This document shows, piece by piece, positions 10,801-19,096 of a stretch of 64,000 nt of DNA; position 1 is the stretch's first letter, and each line of letters opens with the position of its first letter. The position numbers and the translations under genes were made by a program. The notes beneath the pieces are model-generated. The model had not been told where the DNA came from. It was given only the letters and a program-made list of their open reading frames with translations, and did not search any database. The DNA is from Pseudomonadota bacterium (GTDB taxonomy: Bacteria > Pseudomonadota > Gammaproteobacteria > Burkholderiales > Burkholderiaceae_C): NCBI GenBank assembly GCA_023390985.1, contig JAEWBU010000171.1:1-64000 (forward strand), written 5' to 3'.

Positions 10801-11077
10801 GGCCACCGGCGTGACGTCCGAGCGCTGCAACGCATTCGAGTCGCCGTCCTCTGTGGTCGCCGACTACACGGTCAGCCCGGCCATCGTCCGGACCTACGTG
10901 GTGCAACTGATCTGCAAGCCGCGTGCCTACGGATCGGCCGCGGAGCAGCTGCCCGACAACAGGGATTTCCTGGCCTATGCCAACGGCTTGCTGAAGGAAG
11001 GCACGTTCGAGATCCCCGACTGGAACCGCGTCGTCATCCCTCGCTCACTCCAGAACCAGAACACGCCAGCCAAGTGA
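7801..11077 (+). pseudogene. TpsA-type filamentous haemagglutinin-like exoprotein, several frameshifts
   Basis: The start (ATG 7801) gives a signal-like N-terminus and then the TPS secretion domain: NTTDGNMRVETLTGRTAIDW and FNIGPDRLVHFQQPDG. The frame breaks near 8090 and resumes with GNDPSKIYGMLTSNGRLVLL and NPSGIWFGPNARVNTQSLVA, a standard FHA N-terminal region. Further frame changes occur near 9570, near 10205 (in an ATATATATGGGG tract) and near 10770 (in a G5 tract). Each time homology-like sequence continues in another frame, ending with LQNQNTPAK at 11077. Three of the four shifts are -1 in sense. The protein would have been about 1,090 residues, exported by the TpsB encoded next. No long adhesin repeats are visible. 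Decay is likely, since the rest of the window is intact; sequencing error is the alternative. Confidence 0.8.
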
Positions 11078-11086
11078 GGTTTCGCC

Positions 11087-11623
11087 ATGCGCATCGGCAG
11101 CACGAAGAACACCGCCCTTGTTTCCGTACTGCTGATGCTCGCCGGCGATGCCCTCGCCCAGAGGGCGCCGCCGCTGCCCGCGGTCAACCCGGGCCGCATC
11201 GAGATCCCTGACGAGCGGGGCATACGCACCGCGCCCAACGAGATGCCCGGCACGCTGGGGCAGCAGTTCGTGGCCCCCCCCGCGGAAACGCCAATCGAGG
11301 ATCCTCCCGAGCCAGGACAGCTTGCCATCGCCACGCCCTTCATGGTGCGCAGCGTGCGGCTGGAAGGCTCCACCGTCTACCCGCCGGAGACCTTCCGCGA
11401 GCTGCTGCAGACGCTGGAGGGGCGTCAGGTCACGCTGGGCGAGGTGCAGCAGGTGGCGCGGCAGATCACCCGCTTCCATCGCTTCAACGGTTATCTGCTG
11501 ACGCGCACTTTCGTGCCGGCGCAGGACGTGACCGAAGGCAACCTGGTGCTCCGGGTGGAGTCGAGGGCCGGATCAACCAGGTCTCGATCGACGGTTGGTT
11601 CATGGCAGCCGATAGTTGCATGA
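11087..11623 (+). pseudogene. TpsB-type (FhaC/ShlB) outer-membrane transporter, N-terminal fragment
   Basis: Starts 10 bases after the TpsA remnant with a signal peptide (MRIGSTKNTALVSVLLMLAG, then DALAQ). A POTRA-like region follows: FMVRSVRLEGSTVYPPETF and QITRFHRFNGYLLTRTF. The expected continuation VEGRINQVSIDG is present at about 11568-11604 but in the next frame, so there is a frameshift. After it the homology stops and the frame ends at 11623 or shortly after. The beta-barrel (about 350 residues) is missing. TpsB normally carries its TpsA across the outer membrane, so the whole two-partner system is dead here. Confidence 0.75.
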
Positions 11624-11683
11624 GGCCTGTCGCGTTCATGCGGCAGTAACAGGGACTTTTCGACCGTTGGCGCGCGATTCTCC

Positions 11684-12463
11684 GTGGCGGGCGCTCTGCG
11701 TTGCAGGGCCGACGTCGAGGGCACCGACCTGCGGCTCGTGAACGAGCTCCGGCGTTGGGAAGGCTTCTTCGGCAATGCAGCGCCAGCCGTCGTACTTGAG
11801 TTCGTAGAGCCATTCGGGATCGGAACCTGGAGGCGCACGCCGGCCCAAGGCGAGCTCAAGCCGGAGGCCTACCCCGGCTACAAGGCGCCGTTCATCCGCC
11901 GGCCGCCGGAGCTGTCCAGCGGCGACGAGGCTGTGCCACAGCGGGAGGCAGTCGTTGGCTTGTTCGGCCTGCTACCGCTCTGGGCCAAAGACACCAAGCT
12001 GAGCCGGTCCACGTACAACGCCCGCTCAGAAACGGTGGCCACGAAGCCCTCGTTCCGTGAGGCATGGAAGCGTGGGCAGCACTGCATTGTGCCGGCGGCC
12101 GCGATTTACGAGCCAGATTGGCGCAGCGGCAAGCACATCCCGACGCGGATCTCGCGAGCTGACGGCAACCCGATGGGAATCGCTGGCCTGTGGGAGCGCT
12201 GGAAGTCGCCGGCCGGCGAGGAGGTGTTCAGCCTCACCATGCTGACCGTCAACGCCGACCCCCACTCGTTCATGCGCAATTTCCACAGACCTGAGGATGA
12301 AAAGCGCATGGTGGTCATCCTGGACGAGGCGCACTTCGATGCGTGGCTCGATGCACCTGCGAGCGAGAGCATGGAGTTCATGCGCCAGTTTCCCGCCGAG
12401 CACCTTGTCGGCATCCCCACAGCGAGCGGCAAGGCGTTGCAGCAGAGCGAACTGATGGGCTAG
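11684..12463 (+). pseudogene. SRAP (YedK/HMCES-like) gene lacking its catalytic N-terminus
   Basis: From about residue 47 the translation is a recognisable SOS-response-associated peptidase domain: YPGYKAPFIRRP, VVGLFGLLPLWAK, STYNARSETVATKPSFREAW, GQHCIVPAAAIYEPDW, AGLWERW and LTMLTVNADPH. SRAP proteins crosslink abasic sites through a cysteine at position 2 right after the initiator Met. Here no Met-Cys start exists, and the first roughly 46 residues (11684-11822) are unrelated sequence. The gene therefore looks beheaded at a recombination junction near 11825 and should be inactive in the known chemistry. A terminator follows at 12517. This is the first gene of plasmid character from the left. 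Confidence 0.7.
11771..11824 (-). other. Short DNA-ligase-D-like peptide fragment
   Basis: On the minus strand these bases read SDPEWLYELKYDGWRCIA. This resembles the active-site start of ATP-dependent DNA ligases (E-K-x-D-G-x-R). What follows on both sides does not look like ligase, so at most this is an 18-residue relic embedded at the junction between the TpsB remnant and the SRAP remnant. It may be coincidence. Confidence 0.3.
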
Positions 12464-12516
12464 ACTGGCTCCCGCCCGATTCCTCCCTGCGGGCGGGAGT
12501 GCAAGCCTCCCAACTC

Positions 12517-12543
12517 AGCCCGGCTCTGTCCGGGCTTTTTCTT
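12517..12543 (+). terminator. Rho-independent terminator after the SRAP remnant
   Basis: AGCCCGG, a 6-base loop (CTCTGT) and CCGGGCT, followed by TTTTTCTT. It would end plus-strand transcription, and it stands between this gene and the convergent minus-strand genes. Confidence 0.8.
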
Positions 12544-12579
12544 GGACGGGAGCAGACGATGCGCGCGCGCCGCGTGCGC

Positions 12580-13377
12580 TCAGCCGGACGACGTGCCCTC
12601 AGCCGGCGTCCAACGGTCGATGTGGAAGATCGCGCGCCGCTGCGCGCCCTGCAGGCCCAGGGCCTTCGCTCGGCCAGCATCGACCTGGTAGGCGTCATCT
12701 GGGCCATAGCCCAGCGCCGTGCTGCGCAGCATGTTGCGGACCTCCAAGTGCCGGCCGCTGTAGCGGTCGCGGTCCGCGAGCTCCTCACGGAAGAAGTGCC
12801 AACGTGCAGTCAGGTAGTTGGTCGGCGTGCACCAGCAGCTGTCGCCGACCCATGCGCCGTGGAAGCCCGATGCACCTCCCTCGAAGATCTCCCGCCGGCG
12901 ACCGGCCATCCAGGCCCAGGCGCACGCGGAGGCGCACACCCCGTCTGCGGTCTTTCCGTTCGGGAACATCACGGGGACCACGCACGTGGAGACGTTCTCG
13001 GGGAACGGAGCCATCGTCGTATTGTTCTTGGCCTCGCCGCCGGCGCTGAGAAAGCACACCCACAGAGGCTTGCCTGCCGCCTTCGCGATCCGCGCGTCCA
13101 ACTGCTCCCGAAGGTCACCAGGCAGCGCGGCCAGCACCAGCACCGCGGGCAAGCACTGTTCTTCGATGCACAGGCGGCCATCGTTGATCAACGGTCGGCT
13201 GGCCGCGCCGCTGGCGCTCGGCGGCGCACCAACATCCAAGGCAACTGCAATGCGGCAGGGAAAGACGGCTGCGGCCAAGGCAATGCCGGCAGCAGCGAGC
13301 AGCAACGTGGGGACGGAGAAAGACTTGCGCAGGCGCGCCCACAGGCCGGTCAGCATGATGGAATTGTGCGGCAGCAT
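12580..13377 (-). CDS. Membrane-anchored ClpP/crotonase-like protein (COG3904-like)
   Basis: 265 residues. An N-terminal hydrophobic segment (about 20-48) would anchor it in the inner membrane with the bulk outside. The middle contains GVCASACAWAWMAG followed by GASGFHGAW. This is the pattern of periplasmic ClpP-like proteins, where the Ser of CASAC would be the nucleophile. Several additional cysteines (LCIEEQCL, DSCWC) suggest disulphides and an extracytoplasmic location. It lies 30 bases downstream of the ATP-grasp gene on the same strand, so the pair is probably one operon. The substrate is unknown. Confidence 0.55.
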   Translation of the reverse strand: MLPHNSIMLTGLWARLRKSFSVPTLLLAAAGIALAAAVFPCRIAVALDVGAPPSASGAASRPLINDGRLCIEEQCLPAVLVLAALPGDLREQLDARIAKAAGKPLWVCFLSAGGEAKNNTTMAPFPENVSTCVVPVMFPNGKTADGVCASACAWAWMAGRRREIFEGGASGFHGAWVGDSCWCTPTNYLTARWHFFREELADRDRYSGRHLEVRNMLRSTALGYGPDDAYQVDAGRAKALGLQGAQRRAIFHIDRWTPAEGTSSG

Positions 13378-13407
13378 TCGTCGCCTTCAACCCCGCGACG
13401 CGGAGCT

Positions 13408-14409
13408 TCAGGAAATCGGAAGAAGCGCGCTGTTCGCCGCCTGGAAGCGACTGCCGGCATACACCTGCGCCCAGCGCTCCCAGACGAAGGCCAGGAAGGC
13501 CAGCGGCTTCGGGCGATCATCGCCATACGGAAGGTATTCCAGTGTCCAGGGATCGCGCACGCGCAGCAGCGTCGTGGTGCCGTCCTCCAGCACGCCCATG
13601 TCGATCGCGACCGGGATGTCGGTCGGCAACCTGGTCACGATCCCGCTGACTTCTTCCAGATCGGGCTCGAGCGTGCCGGGCGTGACCGGCGCGATCGGCG
13701 AGTACCCGATCACCTCCCCGGACAGGACGAAATACCTCCACTCGCTCGCAAGCGGCAGCTCCGAGGCGACCCAGACATGCTCGTCGTGCGGCAAGTCGAG
13801 CAACTCCCCCAGCGCTGCAAGGTCCTGCGCTGTCATGTCGGACTCGTCCTGGCGCAGCACGAATGCGGGGAACAGGCCCGACGCCACGGGCTTGACGAAC
13901 ACCGGCCGCGGCGCGACCAGGGCGACGCTGGCGGTGACCTTGCGCGGCATATGCAGCATGTAGGCCAGAAGTGGCTTCGGGTAGCAATTCATCTGCGGCA
14001 CGGGCACGCCCAGCAGGGACATGCACCGGCGGGCGTATTCGGAGCCGCCCAGCGGCATGCAGCAGCCCTCGCGCAGCGCCTCAGCGTAGCGGTCGAGCTT
14101 GTTGCCCGGCGCGGTGTGTACCGTCACCGGAAGGTGGTTGTTCCAGATTGCTTTGGTGATCGGTAGCGCGGACGCACTGGCAGCGTCTGGCAGCAGCAGC
14201 TTGCGCAGCTGCAGCGGCTCCAGTGGTGTCGGAAGTGAGGATGGCGGCCCGAACACTGCCTGGGCATCCTGCTGGAGACGGGCTCGGAGCGTGGACGCGG
14301 ACATGTTGTTCTTGCGTGCCGATGATGTGAACGCCATGCTAGACACGGGAGCCGCAATACCTGCGAGCGGCAAACGACGGTGAATCGGAGTTAGCACGTT
14401 CGTCGGCAT
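13408..14409 (-). CDS. ATP-grasp domain protein (R2K-like)
   Basis: 333 residues from the first ATG; a shorter start at MSASTLRARL (about residue 36) is possible. The second half has ATP-grasp features: RPVFVKPVASGLFP, HVWVASELPLASEWRYFVLSGEVIGYSP (in two parts) and a late DMGVLEDG segment where metal-binding acidic residues are expected. Compact ATP-grasp proteins of this kind (R2K clade) occur in phage and plasmid accessory regions and are thought to ligate amines or peptides; that is family knowledge, and the substrate here is unknown. It is followed by the ClpP-like gene in the same direction. Confidence 0.55.
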   Translation of the reverse strand: MPTNVLTPIHRRLPLAGIAAPVSSMAFTSSARKNNMSASTLRARLQQDAQAVFGPPSSLPTPLEPLQLRKLLLPDAASASALPITKAIWNNHLPVTVHTAPGNKLDRYAEALREGCCMPLGGSEYARRCMSLLGVPVPQMNCYPKPLLAYMLHMPRKVTASVALVAPRPVFVKPVASGLFPAFVLRQDESDMTAQDLAALGELLDLPHDEHVWVASELPLASEWRYFVLSGEVIGYSPIAPVTPGTLEPDLEEVSGIVTRLPTDIPVAIDMGVLEDGTTTLLRVRDPWTLEYLPYGDDRPKPLAFLAFVWERWAQVYAGSRFQAANSALLPIS

Positions 14410-14627
14410 CCGGCGCTCCGGATTTGTCCACGCAACCCGTCAACAACTCTGTGCCACGTCCGATGCCGGAATATCCTGGTCACGCGCGGCAATGCGCGAG
14501 GGCGGCGCGCTTCGGCGTATCGCGGTGCGCTTCAGGCCAGCTCCGCCGGAGCGCAGCGCCGTCGTGCGCCGCAGCCCGGTGGTCGTGCGCAAGGCTGTGT
14601 GCCGCTGAAGCGTGACGCTGCGGCCGA

Positions 14628-14921
14628 TCACGCGGACTCCCGTGCGATCGCGCGCAGCACCTTCGCCAAGTGAAGTGCCCAAACGGCCTGTACGCTCCAG
14701 TAGACGTAAAGAGGGGGCTTCGCCTTGCGGAGGCTCTCCTTGGCCTTCTGCCGGGCGTGCACGCGCAGATCCTGCAGGAACAGGATCAGCCAGTCGCGAG
14801 CCTCGGGAGGCATTTCGCCGGCGCGAGCAGCGCACGGCAAACCCAGCACAGGATTGCGCACTTCGGGGCGCTTGGACCGGGAGAGAGCGCCGGACAGGTT
14901 CGTGTCGAGATCGCTGAACAT
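14628..14921 (-). CDS. Small hypothetical protein
   Basis: 97 residues starting MFSDLDTNLSGALSRSKRPE. A basic amphipathic helix (DLRVHARQKAKESLRKAKPP) is followed by a short hydrophobic segment (LYVYWSVQAVWALHLAKVL). The frame was preferred over overlapping antisense frames because its composition is protein-like. It lies 15 bases after the next gene upstream (14937-15320), suggesting co-transcription. I do not recognise the family. Confidence 0.5.
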   Translation of the reverse strand: MFSDLDTNLSGALSRSKRPEVRNPVLGLPCAARAGEMPPEARDWLILFLQDLRVHARQKAKESLRKAKPPLYVYWSVQAVWALHLAKVLRAIARESA

Positions 14922-14936
14922 CGTCGCGGCCTTCGA

Positions 14937-15320
14937 TTACGGTTGCGCCGGCGCGCGGCTCGCGCGCGGAGGCAACTGCGCATAGAGCTTCAGGATGATC
15001 ACCGCCGCATCACCAGTGAGTCGGTGTTCGCCGGCGCTGCCCGGCCCGTAGGGGCGCTCGAAAGAGAACGGGGGCGCGTCCCATGGTTCGATGAACCGCA
15101 CCACCTCGAAGAAGACGTCCAGGAAATCGACGTCGAGTGACAGCAGCACCTCGTAGCCGTTGGGAAGCGTGACGGTGGACGCCAGTTGATCGCCCGCGTT
15201 GGCGACGTCGGTTGCCTGCGCACCGGGCACTTCGGCGCGCACGCGCTCCACCAGGGCCTGCAGGCGCTGTGTTCGGTGCCGCGCGATGATCTCGGCGGAC
15301 TTGTTCGGGTCAGTGGCCAT
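14937..15320 (-). CDS. Hypothetical protein
   Basis: 127 residues starting MATDPNKSAEIIARHRTQRL. It has a charged N-terminal helix and then a beta-rich middle (TVTLPNGYEVLLSLDVDFLD, VVRFIEPWDAPPF). There is no signal peptide or membrane segment and no motif I can name. It is the first gene of a minus-strand pair with 14628-14921. Confidence 0.5.
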   Translation of the reverse strand: MATDPNKSAEIIARHRTQRLQALVERVRAEVPGAQATDVANAGDQLASTVTLPNGYEVLLSLDVDFLDVFFEVVRFIEPWDAPPFSFERPYGPGSAGEHRLTGDAAVIILKLYAQLPPRASRAPAQP

Positions 15321-15569
15321 GAACCCACGCTCGCACGGAAGTGCTGGAGTTCAAGGGTCCTTCGTCACTGCTGCCGCAGCTTCGTGCGGCGCGCGCCGTC
15401 AGCGCGAGCAACGGCTTCCCTGCGCGTTGTGGGGCGGCGTGTCTCCTTCCAACTCCCCTCGCGCGGGGTCATCGGGCTCCCGCTCGCGAGCTCGATGCCG
15501 CGACGAGCGGACGGCTGCCTTGAACTGCAGGGCTTCCATGCGAATGTGGGCATGAACCCATAGAGCCCC

Positions 15570-16355
15570 GTGTATCGAATGAACGCGCCCCTGCCCTCTT
15601 CCCACTTCACCCAGCAGTGCCTTCGCTGGAAAGCTCGCCGGCACTCCCACCGGCCCGCTGGCGAGCCGTTCGATCCGGGCCGCTACAGCGTCGAGGTGAT
15701 CGAGGAGTCGCAGGCGAAGGCCTTCGTCCTGGAGCATCACTACTCCGGCTCGTACCCCGCGGCGCGCCTGCGGGTTGGCATGTTCGAGCACCAGCGCTTT
15801 CGGCCTAGCCAACTGGTGGGAGTGGCGGTGTTCTCGGTGCCGATGACGCAATCGGTGATCCCGAAGTACCTTGGACTGAAGCCCGCGTTCGGAGTCGAAC
15901 TCGGGCGCTTCGTGTTGGCGGAGCACCTACCCGGCAACAGCGAGAGCTGGGCACTGGGCCGGGCATTCCGCATCCTGCGCCGCGAGCTCACGGTGAGCGG
16001 CGTCGTCTCGTTCTGCGACCCACTGGCGCGCTTCGACGCCGGCGGCCGCGAGGTCAAGCGATCGCACACCGGCGTGATCTACAAGGCCCACAACGCGCGG
16101 TACATGGGGACCACACTGCCGCGGACCCTCCAGCTGTTGCCCAACGGCCTGTGCGCATCCGACCGCATGCTCTCGAAGATCCGCAATGGCGAGCAGGGGA
16201 TCGACTACGCCATGCGCCAGCTGCGCACGGCTGGCGCGCCGGGACGCTACCTGGGAGAGTCGCCGACCGAGTGGCTGGTCCGGCTGAAGCAGGAACGCTT
16301 CTTCCGGCCGGTGCGGCATCCGGGGAATCACGCCTTCACCTGGTCCTGGGCCTGA
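15570..16355 (+). CDS. Mom-like DNA adenine-modification family protein (GNAT-related)
   Basis: 261 residues, or 258 from the second Met. The order of motifs matches the Mom-like families of phages and mobile elements. It begins with VEVIEESQAKAFVLEHHYSG. It continues with LVGVAVFSVPM, GVELGRFVLAEHLPGN, ESWALGRAFRILRR, VVSFCDPLARF and GVIYKAHNARYMG. It ends in FFRPVRHPGNHAFTWSW. Phage Mu Mom converts adenine in DNA to a carbamoylmethyl-type adduct and blocks restriction. That function here is by family resemblance only. The gene is alone on the plus strand, and a shared promoter module starts immediately after its stop. Confidence 0.68.
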   Translation: MYRMNAPLPSSHFTQQCLRWKARRHSHRPAGEPFDPGRYSVEVIEESQAKAFVLEHHYSGSYPAARLRVGMFEHQRFRPSQLVGVAVFSVPMTQSVIPKYLGLKPAFGVELGRFVLAEHLPGNSESWALGRAFRILRRELTVSGVVSFCDPLARFDAGGREVKRSHTGVIYKAHNARYMGTTLPRTLQLLPNGLCASDRMLSKIRNGEQGIDYAMRQLRTAGAPGRYLGESPTEWLVRLKQERFFRPVRHPGNHAFTWSWA

Positions 16356-16366
16356 GCGCGGGCCGA

Positions 16367-16524
16367 GACCCGCAGAGAGTGACAGGCCGGCAGCACGCTC
16401 CATAGAATCGCCCCCGTCTGGCCAAAGGCCGGCAGCTGCCTTTACGACAGCCATCAACACCCACCCGGGGACCACATCCCCGGTTGCCGGGACGTGGTTC
16501 CCTCCCTCCCTGGAGATTCCACGC
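16367..16524 (+). promoter_or_regulatory. Shared promoter/leader module, copy A
   Basis: The box GACCCGCAGAGA starts at 16367. The -35 GTGACA is at 16379-16384 and the -10 TAGAAT at 16403-16408 (spacer 18). The leader has CATCAAC at 16452-16458, then a hairpin CCGGGGA/TCCCCGG (about 16465-16483) with loop CCACA. A last potential stem (GTGG ... CCAC) encloses the GGAG ribosome binding site just before the ATG at 16525. Confidence 0.65.
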
Positions 16525-17364
16525 ATGACACCCGAACACCTTCGCTCCCTGATGCGCGAGGTGGCCAGAGATCACCTGGCCAAGAACATCCGCAACTACA
16601 GCTACTCCCGCTACGACGGCCTCGCGCACACGAACGCCCTGGGCGGCACGAGCTACCTTCGCCCGACCGAGGGCAAGGTGGTCACCGTGATCGAGGGGCA
16701 CACGGTCGTCAAGACCGCTGCGAGCCAGTTCACGCTCGTGAGCAGCGAGCTGCTGAGTCAGCCGGTGCGGATCGGCGACAAGATCGGCTTGACCTTCTAC
16801 AACCTGCGCCGCTTCGATGGCACGAACGCGGACGGCACGGACGATCCAGCCGCCGGTGGTGTGAAGTCCTATTCGCTCACCGGCACGCAGACCTACTTCC
16901 CCGTGAAGTGGGAAGGCCGCGAACTCGGCATCAACAACCGATTCCGCGAGGCCTACACCGAGATCAAGAACCCGTACCTGCAGGACCTGATCCGCCAACT
17001 GGAGCAGATCCCGGTCAACGGCGGTCTGCGCAAGATCGTGAACGTCCTGGTGGACGCGAACGGACGCAACCTGCGCTTCGTGGACCCGGGTGGCTCCTCG
17101 GCCGAGAAGCCCGCCATTCTCGTGGACGTCGAAACGGCCAAGCACAAGGGCCTGGTCGACATCAGCTACGACCGGGGCGCCGACTGGTATTGCGTGCGCC
17201 TGGTGCCCGCCGACGGCACGCCGCCGCAGGACGTCGAACCGGTGTACGTCGACCAACTGGCCGACGTGCTGATCGACGGCATCGACGACGGCGAATGGCG
17301 CAAGGCCACGGTCACCATGATCAAGGCGGCGCCGAAGGCGCGAGCGCAGCCCGCACTGATCTAA
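16525..17364 (+). CDS. Hypothetical plasmid backbone protein under shared promoter A
   Basis: 279 residues, MTPEHLRSLMREVARDHLAK onward. A small beta-rich segment around 55-95 (GKVVTVIEGHTVVKTAASQF, then VRIGDKIGLTFYNLRRF) looks like an SH3-like barrel. Further beta-rich parts are VNVLVDANGRNLRFVDPGG and YDRGADWYCVRLVPADG. There is no signal peptide, transmembrane segment or known catalytic motif. The ATG follows a good GGAG site and the leader module, which supports the start. I do not recognise its function. Confidence 0.75.
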   Translation: MTPEHLRSLMREVARDHLAKNIRNYSYSRYDGLAHTNALGGTSYLRPTEGKVVTVIEGHTVVKTAASQFTLVSSELLSQPVRIGDKIGLTFYNLRRFDGTNADGTDDPAAGGVKSYSLTGTQTYFPVKWEGRELGINNRFREAYTEIKNPYLQDLIRQLEQIPVNGGLRKIVNVLVDANGRNLRFVDPGGSSAEKPAILVDVETAKHKGLVDISYDRGADWYCVRLVPADGTPPQDVEPVYVDQLADVLIDGIDDGEWRKATVTMIKAAPKARAQPALI

Positions 17365-17880
17365 ACGTCAACGCCCGCCGCATCACCTCCAGCTTGTCGC
17401 TGGCTGGCGGGTGCGGCGGCGCGGTGATCCACCTTCCTGTGGGCCTGCCAGCTCAGGCTCTCTGCTTTCCTTCTCCCCCAACCTGCCCCCTCCCGCACGT
17501 CTCGACTCTCGTTCAGAGGGGGTGCGCCATCGCGGCCCGCGCGAACAAAGAGAGCGACTCGCCCTTAAAAAATTGGCGTGCAAAGGCGATTCCTACACAT
17601 GTCGTCCGGCTACTGAAGGGAGCCCCCCGAGGAGCGCGGATGTGGAGTCCCAAATGCAATCCCCGAAGCCCCTGTCGTTCTGTCTGCGCGCTGCTCAAGT
17701 GCCGGTGCTGCTCGTTCTTCTGCTCTGGCCTACCTTGGCCTGGTAGCGCGCGTGCGCTGGTATCGCCGACGGAGCTCAGCGCCGCGCGCACGTGTGGCGA
17801 ACGGGCCGACCTTGGATACCATGTCCATGAAGCAACCGCCGGCGGTGCGGGCGGTTGCGTCGCCCCCTAAGAGGACTTCA
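17365..17880. other. Gene-poor gap
   Basis: About 515 bases between two plus-strand genes. I see no convincing gene. A 30-codon frame starting at 17654 (MQSPKPLSFCLRAAQ, then a hydrophobic run ending LLLWPTLAW) could encode a tiny membrane peptide, but there is no further support. The run TTAAAAAATT near 17562-17571 is the only AT-rich spot and might belong to a promoter. Confidence 0.35.
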
Positions 17881-18090
17881 ATGTCAATCGACAAGCTGAC
17901 CGAAACCGACCACAAGAACATGGACGCCTTTCTCGAACACGTTCTCGAAGACTACAAGGCTGGCGCAATTACCAAAGAGCAGGCCATTGGTGGACTGGCT
18001 CATGTGATGGCGGCGCTGAACCTCGGCAACGTGGGCGAGGCTCGTAGCTGGTTCCGCGAGGGACGCAAGTACATCCGCGACGCATCCTAG
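17881..18090 (+). CDS. Small conserved-looking hypothetical protein
   Basis: 69 residues from the ATG at 17881 (MSIDKLTETDHKNMDAFLEH), ending KYIRDAS. It is acidic and helical. The ATG is preceded by AAGAGGA at a good distance, which favours this start over the longer open frame from 17752. It converges on the FinO-like gene, with 3 bases between the two stops. Function unknown. Confidence 0.6.
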   Translation: MSIDKLTETDHKNMDAFLEHVLEDYKAGAITKEQAIGGLAHVMAALNLGNVGEARSWFREGRKYIRDAS

Positions 18091-18093
18091 GCT

Positions 18094-19050
18094 TCACGGA
18101 CTCGCCTGTAGCGGGAGCCGTTCAGCTTCGTTCCCCTCAATCCAGCGTTTGCGCCGTACCGTGACGGTAGGCCCCGCCGCCTTCTGCGGTTGAGCGTTGC
18201 TGGACGGCGGCTTTCTAGGGGGATCGGGTGCGGCGCTCTGCTGATTGCGTTTCAGCAGAGGTTCCCGCTCTCTGCGGGCCAGCTGCCGCTGAGTGACAAC
18301 TGCCTGAACGGCGACGCCGTACCGCGCCGCGAAGTCTATAGGGGATGAGTCAGTTCGTTCCAAGGCCTCCAGCAGCTGGCTGCGCTGCACCGGATTCAAG
18401 GGCTTCCCCTTTCGAAGGAGCTTGAGCCAAGGCGCTATCGAAACCGGATCCTCGAGCAGTTCGCGCGCACTCGCGGCTTCGGCCTCGGTGACATGGCCTT
18501 CGACCTGACCAACCAGGTTGTACCGCGGTGCCCCGGCGACCTGAGCCTCCAGGTATGCGCGACGTCGCCGGAGAGCGCTGCCGGCTGCTTTGATTGAATT
18601 CTTCGAGAACTCTGGGTACAGCTCCGCAAGTACGGCTTTAGCGGTGTCGGCCGTCATTGGGCGAGGTGGCCTTGCGCCGAACGACTCCGGAAATCGGCGG
18701 GTGAGTTCTTCCACTGTCAGATGCAGCGCTCGCGCGCTCTCGACGGCTATCCGACCTTGTGCCCGCGCCTCCATCTCCGGCGAAACCTGGCCCACAACGT
18801 TGCCGTCGAGGTCGTGCAACGGCGCCCCCTGCCGCACTAGTGCTAGACGGTGAGCACTGCGCGCGAAGTGCTTTACGGCACGGTTTACGGAGGCGGCGGT
18901 GTACTCGGGGCAAAGCCTCACTTGCAAGGCGCGACCCACTTCGGCCTGCAGCAGCTTGGGGGGCTTTGCCTGGAACACGGGGAACATGCTCGCGAGCTCC
19001 TGAGGCTTCAGGATCTTCGGACCTGAGTTGCGGTCGTTCGTCATCGTCAT
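18094..19050 (-). CDS. Protein with two tandem ProQ/FinO-like RNA-binding domains
   Basis: 318 residues from the ATG at 19050 (MTMTNDRNSGPKILKPQELA); a second ATG lies two codons later. Two copies of a ProQ/FinO-like pattern are visible. The first, about 40-95, has RLCPEYTAASVNRAVKHFARSAHRL (in parts) and then LHDLDGNVVGQVSPE. The second, about 140-200, has ELYPEFSKNSIKAAGSALRRRRAYL (in parts) and then RYNLVGQVEGHVTEAE. The tail is basic and Pro-rich. FinO-type proteins bind plasmid RNA hairpins and regulate transfer or copy number; that is family knowledge. Tandem duplication is unusual. The gene is last in a minus-strand run (22236 down to 18094). Confidence 0.6.
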   Translation of the reverse strand: MTMTNDRNSGPKILKPQELASMFPVFQAKPPKLLQAEVGRALQVRLCPEYTAASVNRAVKHFARSAHRLALVRQGAPLHDLDGNVVGQVSPEMEARAQGRIAVESARALHLTVEELTRRFPESFGARPPRPMTADTAKAVLAELYPEFSKNSIKAAGSALRRRRAYLEAQVAGAPRYNLVGQVEGHVTEAEAASARELLEDPVSIAPWLKLLRKGKPLNPVQRSQLLEALERTDSSPIDFAARYGVAVQAVVTQRQLARREREPLLKRNQQSAAPDPPRKPPSSNAQPQKAAGPTVTVRRKRWIEGNEAERLPLQASP

Positions 19051-19096
19051 TACATTGATCGCGTCGGGAGCAGCTCGATGGGCTCGCTGATCGGCA

